Origin: Microvirga arsenatis
Lineage (GTDB): Bacteria; Pseudomonadota; Alphaproteobacteria; Rhizobiales; Beijerinckiaceae
Reading direction: 5' to 3'
Length of the DNA stretch: 64,000 bases
NCBI RefSeq assembly: GCF_009910705.1
Contig: NZ_JAAAXJ010000007.1
Location: forward strand, 124,001 to 188,000
The notes beneath the pieces are model-generated. The model was not told where the DNA came from, ran no database searches, and worked only from the letters and a program-made list of their open reading frames with translations. Below are positions 9,024 to 18,289 of this stretch, piece after piece. A program made the translations under genes and the position numbers. Position 1 is the stretch's first letter. Every line of letters starts with the position of its first letter.

Positions 9024-9596
9024 CTACGGTACAAGGTCGAAGAGCGTCGGGCTCTCGTCCCGTCTGGCGCCTTCGATGGCCAGGAGGCGGCGCTTGGTCA
9101 TGGAGCCGCCATGGGCCGAGAAGCCCCCGAGCTTGCCGCCCGCCGCAACGACCCGGTGGCAGGGCACGATGATGGCGAACGGGTTGCGCCCGAGCGCCTG
9201 GCCGATCGCCCGGGCATTGTCGATTCCGAGCCGGGCAGCGACCTCGCCATAGGTCAGCACACGGCCCGGCGGAATGCTGCGGGCAACCTCGTAGACACGG
9301 CGGTCGAAATCCGGCACGCGCTCCATGTCGAGGGGGACGGCGGACAGATCCCGCGCCTCGCCCCTCAGCAGGGCCACCACCTCCGCGATGATGTCCTGAA
9401 TAGAAGGCGTGGGCGCAGCTTCCACGATCCCGGGAAAGCGCTTCGCGATACGGGCGCAGAGCCTGGATCGGTCATCTTCCGGCAGCTGGAAGCCGATCAC
9501 GCCGCGCTCGTTCCAAGCCAGCCCGCAGAGGCCGATGGCGGTCTCGAACAGCGTGTAGAATGCCGCGTGGGTGGACGGATGATCCTGCATGCCCAT
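9024..9596 (-). CDS. ogt: Methylated-DNA--protein-cysteine S-methyltransferase
   Basis: Suicide repair protein that takes the methyl group from O6-methylguanine onto its own cysteine. The acceptor is C146 in IIVPCHRVVAAGGKLGGFSAHGG, the family signature. RAIGQALGRNPFA upstream belongs to the helix-turn-helix that flips the base. The start at 9596 is chosen because GGGAGG sits 7 bases before its ATG; a longer reading from 9659 has no clear ribosome binding site. At 190 residues it matches Ogt length. It is divergent from ETF-QO. Confidence 0.9.
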   Translation of the reverse strand: MGMQDHPSTHAAFYTLFETAIGLCGLAWNERGVIGFQLPEDDRSRLCARIAKRFPGIVEAAPTPSIQDIIAEVVALLRGEARDLSAVPLDMERVPDFDRRVYEVARSIPPGRVLTYGEVAARLGIDNARAIGQALGRNPFAIIVPCHRVVAAGGKLGGFSAHGGSMTKRRLLAIEGARRDESPTLFDLVP

Positions 9597-9866
9597 TTGT
9601 ACGCCTCCCGGCGCCGGCAAACAACTCAGGACAGGCGTTTCCGGAGCGACGATAGCCATGCGCGGTCGAGCCGAGGGATTTCCCTCGAGGTCGGCCGGCG
9701 ATCATCGGATTTCGGCATGATCTTATGCGCAAAGGGAACTTTCAGCGTGGCCTCAAGGGCGCTAGGAAGATGCCTTGATTAGAATGACTTGAGAAATCCG
9801 ATAGATTGTTCATATGTAAACCATCTGTCAGCTCAAGCGCTGCAACCGCGTATCAGGAGGAAGCCC

Positions 9867-11531
9867 ATGGCCGATCTGCCCGCCCGTGAATCGATGGAGT
9901 TCGATGTCGTCGTCGTGGGCGCGGGTCCCGCAGGCCTGGCGACGGCCATCCGCCTCAAGCAGAAGGCGGCCGAGGCAGGCACTGACATTTCCGTGGTCGT
10001 GGTGGAGAAGGGCTCCGAGGTGGGCGCGCATATCCTCTCCGGCGCGGTGATCGACCCGATCGGCCTCGACGGTCTGCTCCCTGAATGGCGCTCCGACCCG
10101 GACCGGCCGCTGAAGACGGAGGTGACCGCCGACGAGTTCATGTATCTGGGTCATGCCGGCGGCATCCGCCTGCCCAACGTGTTCATGCCCAAGCTCATGA
10201 ACAATCACGGCAACTTCGTCGGCTCGCTCGGCAACGTCGCCCGCTATCTCGGCCGCAAGGCGGAGGAGCTCGGCGTCGAGATCTATCCCGGCTTCCCGGC
10301 GGCGGAAGTGCTGATCGAGGACGGCAAGGTGGTGGGCGTCGCCACCGGCGACTTAGGTATAGGCCGCAACGGCGAGCCCAATGCCAACTTCACCCGCGGC
10401 ATGGAGCTGCGCGCCAAGTACACCATCTTCGGCGAGGGGGCTCGGGGCTCCCTCACCAAGCAGATGATCGAGCGTTACGGCCTCAACCAGGGCCGCGATC
10501 ACCAGAAATACGGCATCGGCATCAAGGAGCTGTGGCAGGTGCAGCCCGACAGGTTCCAGCCGGGCCTCGTGCGCCATTCCATGGGCTGGCCCCTGCCGAA
10601 CAACGCCGGCGGCGGCTCCTGGCTCTACCACTTCGACGACAACCTCGTGTCCGTCGGCTTCGTGGTGCACCTCAACTACAAGAACCCGACCCTGTCGCCC
10701 TTCGACGAGTTCCAGCGCTTCAAGACGCACCCCATGGTGCGCGACGTGTTCGAGGGCGCAAAGCGGATCGGCTACGGCGCGCGCGCCATCATGGAGGGCG
10801 GCTGGCAGTCGGTGCCGCGCCTCTCGTTCCCGGGCGGCTGCCTTGTGGGCGATTCCGCAGGCTTCGTGAACGTGCCGCGCATCAAGGGCAGCCACAACGC
10901 GATCCTCTCCGGCATGCTCTGCGCCGACCACGTCTTCGCGGCGCTGCAGGAAGGTCGCGCCAATGACGAGGTATCTTCCTACGAGGAGGCCTGGCGCTCG
11001 TCGCCCATCGGCTACGACCTCAAGCGCGTGCGCAACGTGAAGCCGCTCTGGTCGAAATACGGCACGGCGGCCGGCGTGGCGCTGGGCGGCCTCGACATGT
11101 GGCTCACCGAGCTCTTCAACTGGTCGCCCTTCGGCACCATGAGCCACGGCAAGCCGGACCACGAGTGTCTGCTGCCGCTCGATCAGGTGAAGCCGATCAA
11201 GTACGACAAGCCCGACGGGGTGCTCACCTTCGACAGGCTGTCCTCGGTGTTCCTGTCCAACACCAACCACGAGGAGGACCAGCCGGTCCATCTCAAGGTC
11301 AAGGACATGGGCCTGCAGAAGGGCTCCGAGCACGACGTCTACGGCGGCCCCTCGCAGCGCTACTGCCCGGCGGGCGTCTATGAATGGGTCGAGGGCGAGG
11401 GGGGCGTGCGCTACCAGATCAACGCCCAGAACTGCGTCCACTGCAAGACCTGCGACATCAAGGACCCGAACCAGAACATCAACTGGGTCACGCCCGAGGG
11501 CGGCGGCGGGCCGAACTACGTCAATATGTGA
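9867..11531 (+). CDS. Electron transfer flavoprotein-ubiquinone oxidoreductase
   Basis: Membrane-associated flavoprotein that passes electrons from ETF (acyl-CoA and amino acid oxidation) to ubiquinone. 554 residues. The FAD site VVVGAGPAGLATA is at about 15-27. The C-terminus has the ferredoxin-like cluster: RYCPAGVYEW, then NCVHCKTCDIKDP with the remaining Cys ligands, then INWVTPEGGGGPNY. The start is at 9867, after AGGAGG with 6-base spacing, rather than the longer upstream frame. It stands alone with palindromic repeats downstream. Confidence 0.95.
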   Translation: MADLPARESMEFDVVVVGAGPAGLATAIRLKQKAAEAGTDISVVVVEKGSEVGAHILSGAVIDPIGLDGLLPEWRSDPDRPLKTEVTADEFMYLGHAGGIRLPNVFMPKLMNNHGNFVGSLGNVARYLGRKAEELGVEIYPGFPAAEVLIEDGKVVGVATGDLGIGRNGEPNANFTRGMELRAKYTIFGEGARGSLTKQMIERYGLNQGRDHQKYGIGIKELWQVQPDRFQPGLVRHSMGWPLPNNAGGGSWLYHFDDNLVSVGFVVHLNYKNPTLSPFDEFQRFKTHPMVRDVFEGAKRIGYGARAIMEGGWQSVPRLSFPGGCLVGDSAGFVNVPRIKGSHNAILSGMLCADHVFAALQEGRANDEVSSYEEAWRSSPIGYDLKRVRNVKPLWSKYGTAAGVALGGLDMWLTELFNWSPFGTMSHGKPDHECLLPLDQVKPIKYDKPDGVLTFDRLSSVFLSNTNHEEDQPVHLKVKDMGLQKGSEHDVYGGPSQRYCPAGVYEWVEGEGGVRYQINAQNCVHCKTCDIKDPNQNINWVTPEGGGGPNYVNM

Positions 11532-11539
11532 CGTGAGCG

Positions 11540-11760
11540 GTCATCCCGGACGAAGCGCAGCGAAGATCCGGGATCGGGTGCAGGATACGGCTCGTATTTC
11601 CCTCCCCCTTGTGGGGAGGGCCAGGGTGGGGGTCGGCGCCAGACCTTCATGGGCTATCGCTCACACCCCCCTCTCCAACTCTCCCCCACAAGGGGGGAGA
11701 GGGCTGGTTGCGTTCTATTCTGAAAGCGATCCCGGCTTCTGCTCCGCAGCCCGGGATGAC
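11540..11760. repeat. Composite palindromic element, family B with nested family C
   Basis: Outer arms GTCATCCCGGACGAAGCG and CCGGGATGAC bracket an inner palindrome of CCCTTGTGGGGAG / CTCCCCCACAAGGGG type. Copies with the same outer arms are at 28637-28860 and 42998-43231. It fills most of the 390-bp gap between ETF-QO and the TPR gene; I see no gene in the rest (11761-11921), which would hold the TPR promoter. Confidence 0.8.
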
Positions 11761-11921
11761 GCCTCGTCCTTGGCCGCTCATCTCACCCTCTCACGCGCCT
11801 TTTACGCGCCAGCGGCAATTGTCCCCTTGCGGCTCCGGGAGGGAGACGCCATTCTCCGGCCTGATTTGGTGCACATCTCGCCTCCCTTTCTGAGATGTCG
11901 CGATGATTGGAGCCGCGCTTC

Positions 11922-13709
11922 GTGCCCACCTTGAAGAACCTTAAGGCCCGCAAGGGCCTGCCCGCCCTGATGCTGATGGCTGCCGGCCTGCTGGCCGCGC
12001 CCGCCGTTGCGGCGAACACCGAAAACGAGATCCTGAGGCCCGCCCAGAGCCTCGAGGGCAACTTCCTCTCGGCGTATGTGGCAGGCTCCGCGCGGGACAC
12101 CGAGGCGGCGACCGTCTTCTTCCGGGAAGCCATCCAGGAGGATCCCCGCAACCAGGAGTTGCTGGAGCGCGCCTTCGTGGCCTTTCTCGCCAACGGCTCC
12201 ATGGCCGACGCCATCCGCGCCGCGGAGCGCCTCTCCACGCAGGACCGCACGAACAACCTGGCCCAGTTCGCGCTGAGCGTCCGCGCCATCAAGAACCAGA
12301 AATATGCCGATGCCCGCACCCGCCTCTCGAACGGCACCCGCGGCCGCCAGGCGGATCTCACCGCAACCCTCCTGACCGCCTGGACCTATGCCGGCTCCAA
12401 GGACGGCAAGCAGGCCCTCGCCACCGTCGACAAGCTCAAGAACGAGCGCGCCTTCGACCAGTTCCGGGAGTACCACGCCGCTCTCATCGCGGACGTGACC
12501 GGCAACCCGGCCGAGGCGGAAAAGCGCTTCAAGGCGGCCTACGAGGGCGAGCGCAACACCCTGCAGGTGGTCGACGCCTATGGCCGGTTCCTCGCCAAGC
12601 GCGGCCGCAAGGACGAGGCCCTGAAGGTCTACAAGGCCTTCGAGGAGGTGGCTCCGCGCCACCCCATCGTCCGCGCCGCCGTGCAGGCGCTCGAGGAGGG
12701 CAAGCCCCTGGCGCCGCTCGTGACCAACGCGCAGGAGGGCGCGGCCGAGCTGCTCTACGGCCTCGGAGTCGTCGGCAACACGCAGGGCGACGAGCTGACC
12801 GCGATCATCTACCTGCGCCTCGGGCTCGACCTGAAGCCGGACCATCCGCTCGCCCTCGTCACCCTGGGCGACGTCTACGAGCGCCTGAAGCAGTACGACA
12901 AGGCGAACGCCATCTTCGAGCGGATCCCGAAGGATTCGCCGATCCGCACGAGCGCCGACATCTCCATCGGCCACAACTACGAGCTGATGGGCCGCAGCGA
13001 GGATGCCATCGCGCATCTCGAGAAGCTCCTGAAGGAGCGCCCGGACGACGTGGAAGTCATCATGGCGCTGGGCAACGTGCAGCGCTCGCGCAAGAAGTTC
13101 GCGGAAGCCGCCGAGACCTATTCCAAGGCCATCGACAAGATCGGCCAGCCCCAGCGCGGCCACTGGATCCTCTACTTCTACCGCGGCACGTCCTATGAGC
13201 GCGCGAAGCAGTGGGCCAAGGCGGAGCCCGACCTGAAGAAGGCGCTGGAGCTGGTCCCCGAGGGGCTGCCGGCGGCTCGGGCCCAGGTGATGAACTACCT
13301 CGCCTATTCCTGGGTCGACCAGAACATGAACATCAACGAGGCCTTCAAGATGCTGACGAAGGCCGTCGAGCTGGCGCCCCGCGACGGCATGATCATCGAT
13401 TCCCTGGGCTGGGCCTATTACCGCATGGGCCGCTACGAGGATGCCGTGCGCGAGCTCGAGAAGGCGGTGGAGCTGAAGCCCGGCGACGCGACGATCAACG
13501 ACCACCTGGGCGATGCCTACTGGAAGGTCGGCCGCAAGCTCGAGGCGAAGTTCCAGTGGGACCATGCCAAGAACTCGGACCCGGAGCACGAGGAACTCGT
13601 GAAGATCCTCAAGAAGATCGACAACGGTCTCGAGGAGGAGCCCAAGCCCGCCGCCGCCGAGAACACCCCCGCGCCCCAGCCGGAGGCGTCGAAGCAGAAC
13701 GGCGGCTAG
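11922..13709 (+). CDS. Secreted tetratricopeptide repeat protein
   Basis: About 595 residues. After a signal peptide (hydrophobic [15 protein letters not shown], cleavage near residue 30) the chain is built of helical TPR units, clearest after residue 270 (for example [27 protein letters not shown] and [25 protein letters not shown]). It ends in a Pro/Ala/Glu-rich tail. A GTG start at 11922 follows GGAG with 9-base spacing; a TTG at 11907 is also in frame. Likely a periplasmic or outer-membrane-associated scaffold. ispE follows 116 bp downstream on the same strand. Confidence 0.85.
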   Translation: MPTLKNLKARKGLPALMLMAAGLLAAPAVAANTENEILRPAQSLEGNFLSAYVAGSARDTEAATVFFREAIQEDPRNQELLERAFVAFLANGSMADAIRAAERLSTQDRTNNLAQFALSVRAIKNQKYADARTRLSNGTRGRQADLTATLLTAWTYAGSKDGKQALATVDKLKNERAFDQFREYHAALIADVTGNPAEAEKRFKAAYEGERNTLQVVDAYGRFLAKRGRKDEALKVYKAFEEVAPRHPIVRAAVQALEEGKPLAPLVTNAQEGAAELLYGLGVVGNTQGDELTAIIYLRLGLDLKPDHPLALVTLGDVYERLKQYDKANAIFERIPKDSPIRTSADISIGHNYELMGRSEDAIAHLEKLLKERPDDVEVIMALGNVQRSRKKFAEAAETYSKAIDKIGQPQRGHWILYFYRGTSYERAKQWAKAEPDLKKALELVPEGLPAARAQVMNYLAYSWVDQNMNINEAFKMLTKAVELAPRDGMIIDSLGWAYYRMGRYEDAVRELEKAVELKPGDATINDHLGDAYWKVGRKLEAKFQWDHAKNSDPEHEELVKILKKIDNGLEEEPKPAAAENTPAPQPEASKQNGG

Positions 13710-13738
13710 GCCGCTCCGGGATCGTCGTTTCCCATGTG

Positions 13739-13761
13739 ATGGCCGGGCTCGTCCCGGCCAT
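13739..13761 (+). terminator. Hairpin after TPR gene
   Basis: ATGGCCGGG and CCCGGCCAT pair over a CTCGT loop, followed by TTCCGTTT. It lies 30 bp past the TPR stop. The following T-run is weak, so it may also be a short repeat element. Confidence 0.4.
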
Positions 13762-13825
13762 TTCCGTTTGGAGGGTGCTGGGCCCAGCTCTTCCCATCCC
13801 TCCCGCTCTCGGGCATGGAAGCGCC

Positions 13826-14698
13826 ATGCCTCAGCCGCTCGCCACCCGCGCTCCCGCCAAGATCAACCTGACGCTCCATGTGCTCGGGCGCAGGGCGGAC
13901 GGGTATCACGACCTGGAAAGCCTCGTGGCCTTTGCCAGCACGGGGGACGATCTCAGGCTCGAGCCCGGCGGGGCGCTGGCCCTCCATGTCGATGGCCCGA
14001 CAGCCCCCCTGGCCGGGGATGGGGCCGACAACCTCGTGGTGAAGGCGGCGCGGTTGCTCCGTGAGCGCGTGGAGGGGCTGAAGGTCGGCGCCTTCCATCT
14101 GACGAAACGCCTGCCGGTGGCGGCCGGAATCGGCGGCGGGTCCTCGGATGCCGCCGCGGCCCTGCGGTTGCTGGCGCGGCTCAATGGTCTCTCCCTTTCG
14201 CATCCGGCCCTGCGCGAAGCGGCCCGGCTCGCGGGAGCCGATGTCCCGGTCTGCCTGGAGCCGAGGGCCCGCATGATGCGGGGAGCAGGGGAGGAACTGG
14301 GGCCTGCGCTGAGCCTGCCGCGCCTCTTCGCCGTGCTCGTGAACCCGCGCGTGCCGGTGGAGACCCCGGCCGTGTTCAAGGCCCTCGGCCTGCAGCCGGG
14401 CCAGCAATTGCCGGGCGGCGCTCATCCCGCGGCGGAGGCTTCTTCGCCGGGTGCGCTCGTCGCCGCCCTGAAGCAAGCCCGCAACGACCTCGAACCGCCG
14501 GCGCGTCGCATCCAGCCGCTGATCGGGGAGGCGCTTGGCCTGCTGCGGGAGGCGCCGAGCTGTCGTCTCGCCCGCATGTCAGGATCGGGTGCGACGGTGT
14601 TCGGGCTCTACGACGATTGCGAAGCGGCTGCCGAAGCGGGAAAGCAAATCCGCCGCCTGCGGCCGGACTGGTGGGTGAAGGCGACGAGCGTGCGGTAG
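13826..14698 (+). CDS. ispE: 4-diphosphocytidyl-2-C-methyl-D-erythritol kinase
   Basis: GHMP kinase of the MEP isoprenoid pathway that phosphorylates CDP-ME. 290 residues. The N-terminal [23 protein letters not shown] is the IspE signature with the catalytic-region Lys. The ATP-binding loop [18 protein letters not shown] is at about 93-110, and the third GHMP motif is [14 protein letters not shown] near the end. The start at 13826 has GGAAG 6 bases upstream. dxs of the same pathway is 31 kb away in this window. Confidence 0.95.
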   Translation: MPQPLATRAPAKINLTLHVLGRRADGYHDLESLVAFASTGDDLRLEPGGALALHVDGPTAPLAGDGADNLVVKAARLLRERVEGLKVGAFHLTKRLPVAAGIGGGSSDAAAALRLLARLNGLSLSHPALREAARLAGADVPVCLEPRARMMRGAGEELGPALSLPRLFAVLVNPRVPVETPAVFKALGLQPGQQLPGGAHPAAEASSPGALVAALKQARNDLEPPARRIQPLIGEALGLLREAPSCRLARMSGSGATVFGLYDDCEAAAEAGKQIRRLRPDWWVKATSVR

Positions 14699-14710
14699 TT
14701 CGGGCGTTTT

Positions 14711-14998
14711 TTCCTGCCCCTTGTGGGGACGGATCAAGGGTGGGGGTGTCGGCGCTGACCTGGACAAGCGTGGCGCAGGTTCACCTCTCCCCGGCGGGGA
14801 GAGGTCGAGCGCAGCGAGGGTGAGGGGGAGAGCGGTCTCCGGAGAGGGCTGTAACCCCTCACCCGCCGCGCTGACGCGCGTCGACCTCTCCCTGAGGGAG
14901 AGGTGAAACGGCGCCAGAGCTTCTGAGGTGATCGCTCACACCCCCACCTCACCAAAGACAAGTTTCAGGCAAGCCCGAGGCTTGTGGGAGAGGAGAGT
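14711..14998. repeat. Nested palindromic repeats, families C and D
   Basis: The outer part (TGCCCCTTGTGGGG with a GGGTGGGGGTG tail) is mirrored at 14936-14998 (CACACCCCCACC and TTGTGGGAGAGG). Inside, 14779-14906 is a second palindrome with arms TTCACCTCTCCC and GGGAGAGGTGAA and inner arms GTGAGGGG / CCCCTCAC. These fill the 316-bp gap between ispE and metQ; no gene is seen there. Confidence 0.7.
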
Positions 14999-15014
14999 TC
15001 CTTATCGAGTATCT

Positions 15015-15818
15015 TTACCACGCCGGGATGATGGCGCCCTTGAAGCGCTCTTCCAGGAACTTCGCGACCTCGGGAGACTGGTAGGATTCCACGAAGGTCT
15101 TGATCTCCGGGCGGCTCTCCTCGCCCTGGCGGGCGGCGACGAAATTGGCGTAGGGGTTGCCCTCGCGCTTCTCGACCGCGATCGTGTCCTTGCGGATGTC
15201 GAGGCCGGCATTGAGCGCGTGGTCAGTGTTGATCACCGCCGCATCGAGATCGGGCAGGGCGCGGGGCAGCTGCGCCGCGTCGAGCTCGGAGAATTTCACG
15301 CCCTTCGGGTTCTCGGCGATGTCGAGGAGGCTCGGCGACAGGCCCTTGCCTTCCTTGATCTTGATCACGTCTTGGGCGGCCAGCAGGTTGAGCGCGCGAC
15401 CGCCGTTGCTCGGGTCGTTCGGAATGCCGATCTTGGCGCCCTTGGGCAGGTCCGCGACGGACTTCACCTTGGTGGAATAGAGGCCGATTGGCTGCACGAA
15501 GGTGAGGCCGACGGGCACGATCCTGTAGCCCCGCGCAGCGATCTGGGCGTCGAGGTACGGCTTGTGCTGGAAGGCGTTGGCGTCGAGGTCCTTGCGCTCC
15601 AGGGCCTCGTTGACGAGGGCGTAGTCGGAGAACGGCACGAGCTGGACGTTCAGGCCCTTGCCGGCCGCGACCTTCTTGACGACCTGCGCCACCTCCTCCT
15701 CGGCGCCGGACATGACGCCGACCTTGATGCTCTTTTGCTGGGCCGCGGCAGGTAGGGCGGCCAGGGCCGTGCCGAGCGCGAGGGTGGCCAGGAGGGTGCG
15801 ACGGGTGAAAACGGACAT
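15015..15818 (-). CDS. metQ: MetQ/NlpA-family methionine ABC transporter substrate-binding protein
   Basis: Periplasmic binding protein for methionine uptake. 267 residues. The signal peptide MSVFTRRTLLATLALGTALAALPAAA includes an RR pair, and the mature chain begins QQKSIKVGVMSG; there is no lipobox Cys, so it is soluble rather than a lipoprotein. Family signatures include VPFSDYALVNEALERKDLDANAFQHKPYLD and KIGIPNDPSNGGRALNLL. The ATPase and permease (metN, metI) are not adjacent. A SAM-II riboswitch about 200 nt upstream on the same strand strongly supports control by methionine/SAM status. Confidence 0.92.
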   Translation of the reverse strand: MSVFTRRTLLATLALGTALAALPAAAQQKSIKVGVMSGAEEEVAQVVKKVAAGKGLNVQLVPFSDYALVNEALERKDLDANAFQHKPYLDAQIAARGYRIVPVGLTFVQPIGLYSTKVKSVADLPKGAKIGIPNDPSNGGRALNLLAAQDVIKIKEGKGLSPSLLDIAENPKGVKFSELDAAQLPRALPDLDAAVINTDHALNAGLDIRKDTIAVEKREGNPYANFVAARQGEESRPEIKTFVESYQSPEVAKFLEERFKGAIIPAW

Positions 15819-15896
15819 GGGAGGTCTCTTTCGGACAAAGTTCGTCGCGGCTTCAAGACGAAGCCGGACAGGTTGCTCGAGCTGGTGCTTAGGATT

Positions 15897-15977
15897 TCAG
15901 GCGGTGATGTGATGGCTCATGCCGAGCGGTGCACGCCGTTGCGAACATCGGACAGAGATGGGCCACATGCGCATCAT
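15897..15977 (-). CDS. Possible 26-codon leader ORF between SAM-II riboswitch and metQ
   Basis: Begins ATG ATG CGC ATG TGG and ends in TGA; 4 of 26 codons are Met. It starts about 45 nt after the aptamer and stops 78 nt before metQ. A GAGG lies about 11 nt upstream of the first ATG. It could be a chance ORF; the Met richness in a methionine-regulated leader is the only reason to list it. Confidence 0.2.
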   Translation of the reverse strand: MMRMWPISVRCSQRRAPLGMSHHITA

Positions 15978-15988
15978 GACGCGTCGAT

Positions 15989-16020
15989 CCTCGTGAACCA
16001 CGAGGCGGATTCGCCCGTGG
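15989..16020 (-). promoter_or_regulatory. Two mutually exclusive hairpins after the SAM-II aptamer
   Basis: Hairpin 1 spans 15998-16020: CCACG pairs with CGTGG and GGCG with CGCC over an AATC loop, with one bulged base. Hairpin 2 spans 15989-16005: CCTCGTG pairs with CACGAGG over GTT. Both need the bases at 15998-16005, so only one can form at a time. This is the layout of a switching expression platform. Confidence 0.4.
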
Positions 16021-16074
16021 CGCTTTAGCGTTTGATCACGCGGCGCAAGCTGCTCGTCTCAAATCACCGCGGTT
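16021..16074 (-). promoter_or_regulatory. SAM-II riboswitch
   Basis: The minus strand matches the conserved SAM-II core: CGCGGTGATTTGAG opens the first stem, GCTTGC lies in the joining region, CCGCG closes the stem, and ATCAAACGCTAAAGCG supplies the pseudoknot strand with the invariant GCTAAA. CGCGG pairs with CCGCG as expected. SAM-II is a compact SAM-binding pseudoknot found mostly in alphaproteobacteria before methionine genes. Here the downstream gene on the same strand is metQ. Confidence 0.88.
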
Positions 16075-16108
16075 CCGAGAGGGGTTGAGGCCGCCTCGGA
16101 ACGGGGCT

Positions 16109-16136
16109 GTTTTAAACCGGGTGGTTTTTATGTCAA
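16109..16136 (-). promoter_or_regulatory. Sigma-70-type promoter of the metQ transcript
   Basis: A perfect -35 box TTGACA (16136-16131) is followed after 16 bases by TAAAAC (16114-16109) as -10. Transcription would begin about 30 nt before the SAM-II aptamer, as expected for a riboswitch leader. Confidence 0.6.
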
Positions 16137-16172
16137 CCGTTTCGTTCTGTATAAAGAACAGGGCTGCTATGC

Positions 16173-17192
16173 TCAGTGAGCACGGGCAATGCAGAAGTCG
16201 ACGGCATCGAGCAGCGCCTGCTTCATGGGGCTCGACGGGAAGAGGGCCAGCGCATCGCGGGCCATGGCGCCGTAATGGCGGGCGCGTTCGACCGTGTCCT
16301 CGAGCGCCCGGTGGCGGCGCATGATGGCGATGGCCTGCTCCAGGTCGGAATCCTCGATCTGGCCCTGCTCCAGCACCCGCTTCCAGAAGGCGCGCTCCTC
16401 GCCCGTTCCGCGGCGGAAGGAGAGGACGACGGGGAGGGTGATCTTCCCCTCCCGGAAATCGTCGCCCACGTTCTTGCCCAGCGTCGCGGCCTTTCCGCCG
16501 TAGTCCAGGGCGTCGTCCACGAGCTGGAAGGCGATGCCGAGATTCATACCGTAGGAGCGGCAGGCGGCCTGCTCGGCCTTGGGGCGGCCGGCGATCACGG
16601 GCCCGACCTCGCAGGCGGCGGCGAAGAGCTCCGCCGTCTTGCCGCGGATGACGGCAAGATATTCGTCCTCGGTGGTTTCCGTGTTCTTGGCGGCGGCGAG
16701 CTGCATCACCTCGCCCTCGGCGATCACGGTGGCGGCGGCGGAGAGGATGTCCAGCGCCCGGAGCGAGCCCACCTCCACCATCATGCGGAACGCCTGGCCG
16801 AGGAGGAAGTCGCCGACCAGCACGCTTGCCTCGTTGCCCCACTTGATTCGGGCGGCGACCTTGCCCCGGCGCATGTCGCTCTCGTCCACCACGTCGTCGT
16901 GGAGGAGGGTGGCCGTGTGCATGAACTCCACGGAGGCCGCGAGCTTCACGTGCCCGTCGCCCTGGTAGCCGGAGAGGCCGGCGGTGGCGAGGGTCAGCAT
17001 GGGGCGAAGGCGCTTGCCGCCGGAGGAGATGAGGTGGTTGGCCACCTCCGGGATCATGGTGACCTCGGAGCCCGTGCGCGACAGGATCATCGCATTGACC
17101 CGTTCCATGTCGGACGCCACAAGGGACACGAGCCTCTCGATGCTCGCATTCTTCTCGGGATGCTTGTCTTCGAACGGAACGACCACGCCCAC
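16173..17192 (-). CDS. Polyprenyl diphosphate synthase (octa/decaprenyl type)
   Basis: Trans-type prenyl chain elongation enzyme that makes the side chain of ubiquinone. 339 residues. The first Asp-rich motif LLHDDVVDESDMRRG has DDVVD at 99-103; the second is LVDDALDYGG at 227-231. GGKRLRPML at 59-67 is the IPP-binding basic motif. The residues before the first motif lack large aromatics, which fits a long product. The start codon is GTG. It is divergent from the DUF2007 gene; metQ and its leader lie downstream on the same strand with their own promoter. Confidence 0.92.
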   Translation of the reverse strand: MGVVVPFEDKHPEKNASIERLVSLVASDMERVNAMILSRTGSEVTMIPEVANHLISSGGKRLRPMLTLATAGLSGYQGDGHVKLAASVEFMHTATLLHDDVVDESDMRRGKVAARIKWGNEASVLVGDFLLGQAFRMMVEVGSLRALDILSAAATVIAEGEVMQLAAAKNTETTEDEYLAVIRGKTAELFAAACEVGPVIAGRPKAEQAACRSYGMNLGIAFQLVDDALDYGGKAATLGKNVGDDFREGKITLPVVLSFRRGTGEERAFWKRVLEQGQIEDSDLEQAIAIMRRHRALEDTVERARHYGAMARDALALFPSSPMKQALLDAVDFCIARAH

Positions 17193-17301
17193 GTGCTACC
17201 ACCCGGGTTGCCGGCCGGGACGGCCGGTAGGAATATGAACTGGCATGGCACTTTCCATGCTGCAATGCAAACGCTTACCGCAAGGGAAGGGTCACAAGCC
17301 G

Positions 17302-17526
17302 ATGATCGAAATCGTCCGGAGCAACGATCTCGTTCTGATCGGCTTCCTACAATCCCTGCTGGAGAACGCCAACATCCCCGTTCTCGTGGCCGACAGGCAC
17401 ATGAGCGCCCTGGAGCCCATGATCGGTGCCTTCCCGGCCAGGATCCTGGTTCCGGAGGACCACGCGGCGCAGGCCCGCCGCCTCATCGGGGAGGTCGGCT
17501 ACGGCGCCGAGCTCCGCGATGCCTGA
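17302..17526 (+). CDS. DUF2007 domain protein
   Basis: 74 residues matching the DUF2007 (putative signal-transducing) pattern: MIEIVRSNDLVLIGFLQSLLENANIPVLV, then a conserved GAFPARILVPEDHAAQARRL. The fold is a small alpha/beta domain of unproven function. The start is set at 17302 where the family begins; AAGGGAAGGG lies upstream. Its last 8 bases overlap the start of the methyltransferase gene, indicating coupled translation. Confidence 0.85.
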   Translation: MIEIVRSNDLVLIGFLQSLLENANIPVLVADRHMSALEPMIGAFPARILVPEDHAAQARRLIGEVGYGAELRDA

Positions 17527-18259
17527 GATCACCGAGGATCTCCTGCTCGGGGGGCGCGTGCGCCTGATCCAGCCGGCCAGGGGGCACCGGGCCGGCACCG
17601 ACGCGGTGCTGCTGGCGGCCGCCGCACCCGTCCGGCCGGGCGACGTGGTGGTGGATGTGGGCGCCGCCACGGGAGCGGTCGGGCTGATGGCCGCCGCCCG
17701 GGTGCGGGCCGGACGTTTCGTCTTCGTGGAGCGGGACCCGGCCCTCGCCGATCTCTGCCGGCAGAACTGCCGCGACAACGGGGTCCAGGGAGAGATTGCG
17801 GTCGCCGACGTGCTGGACAGGGCCTCGCGGGAGGCCGCCGGCCTCGGGCCGGAGAGCGCCGACCTCGTGCTCACCAACCCGCCCTTCCTGGAGGAGGGGC
17901 AGTCCCGCACCTCCCCCGATCCGGGCCGGGCGGCCGCTCATGCCCTGCCGGCGGGAGGGCTCGAGGGCTGGCTGAAGGCCTGTGCGGCCCTGCTCAAGCC
18001 CAAGGGACGGCTCGTGCTGATTCACCGGGCTGACCGGCTGGCGGAATGCCTTGAGATACTGAACGGGCGCCTGGGCGCGCTGGAGCTGCGCTTCGTGCAT
18101 CCTGCGGCGAACCGGCCGGCGATCCGCCTGCTGCTGTCGGGGATCAAGGGGAGCCGGGCTCCCTTGGGCATCCTGCCGCCCGTGGTCCTGAACGGCCCCG
18201 ACGGGCGCTTCACGCCCGAGGCGGAGGCGCTGCACCGGGGTGACGCGACCCTGACATGA
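17519..18259 (+). CDS. TrmN6-like SAM-dependent methyltransferase
   Basis: 246-residue Rossmann methyltransferase. DVGAATGAVGLMAAARV is the SAM loop (about 45-61), FVERDPALADLCRQN follows, and the catalytic LTNPPFLEEG is the NPPF motif of N6-adenine/tRNA methylases such as TrmN6 (tRNA1(Val) A37). DLLLGGRVRLIQPARGHRAGTDAVLLAAA at the N-terminus is typical of that family. The exact target is inferred. It overlaps the DUF2007 gene by 8 bp and is followed by a strong hairpin. Confidence 0.85.
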   Translation: MPEITEDLLLGGRVRLIQPARGHRAGTDAVLLAAAAPVRPGDVVVDVGAATGAVGLMAAARVRAGRFVFVERDPALADLCRQNCRDNGVQGEIAVADVLDRASREAAGLGPESADLVLTNPPFLEEGQSRTSPDPGRAAAHALPAGGLEGWLKACAALLKPKGRLVLIHRADRLAECLEILNGRLGALELRFVHPAANRPAIRLLLSGIKGSRAPLGILPPVVLNGPDGRFTPEAEALHRGDATLT

Positions 18260-18260
18260 G

Positions 18261-18283
18261 AAGGGCGCCTTCCGGCGCCCTTT
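18261..18283. terminator. Bidirectional terminator between methyltransferase and Arg/Tyr-rich protein genes
   Basis: AAGGGCGCC (18261-18269) pairs with GGCGCCCTT (18274-18282) over TTCC, with a short T-run after it. Convergent genes end on both sides. Confidence 0.7.
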
Positions 18284-18289
18284 CCTGAC

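Noticed and set aside
11540..11760. CRISPR-like array
   Set aside because: The repeats are inverted palindromes, not equally spaced direct repeats with unique spacers, and no cas genes are present.
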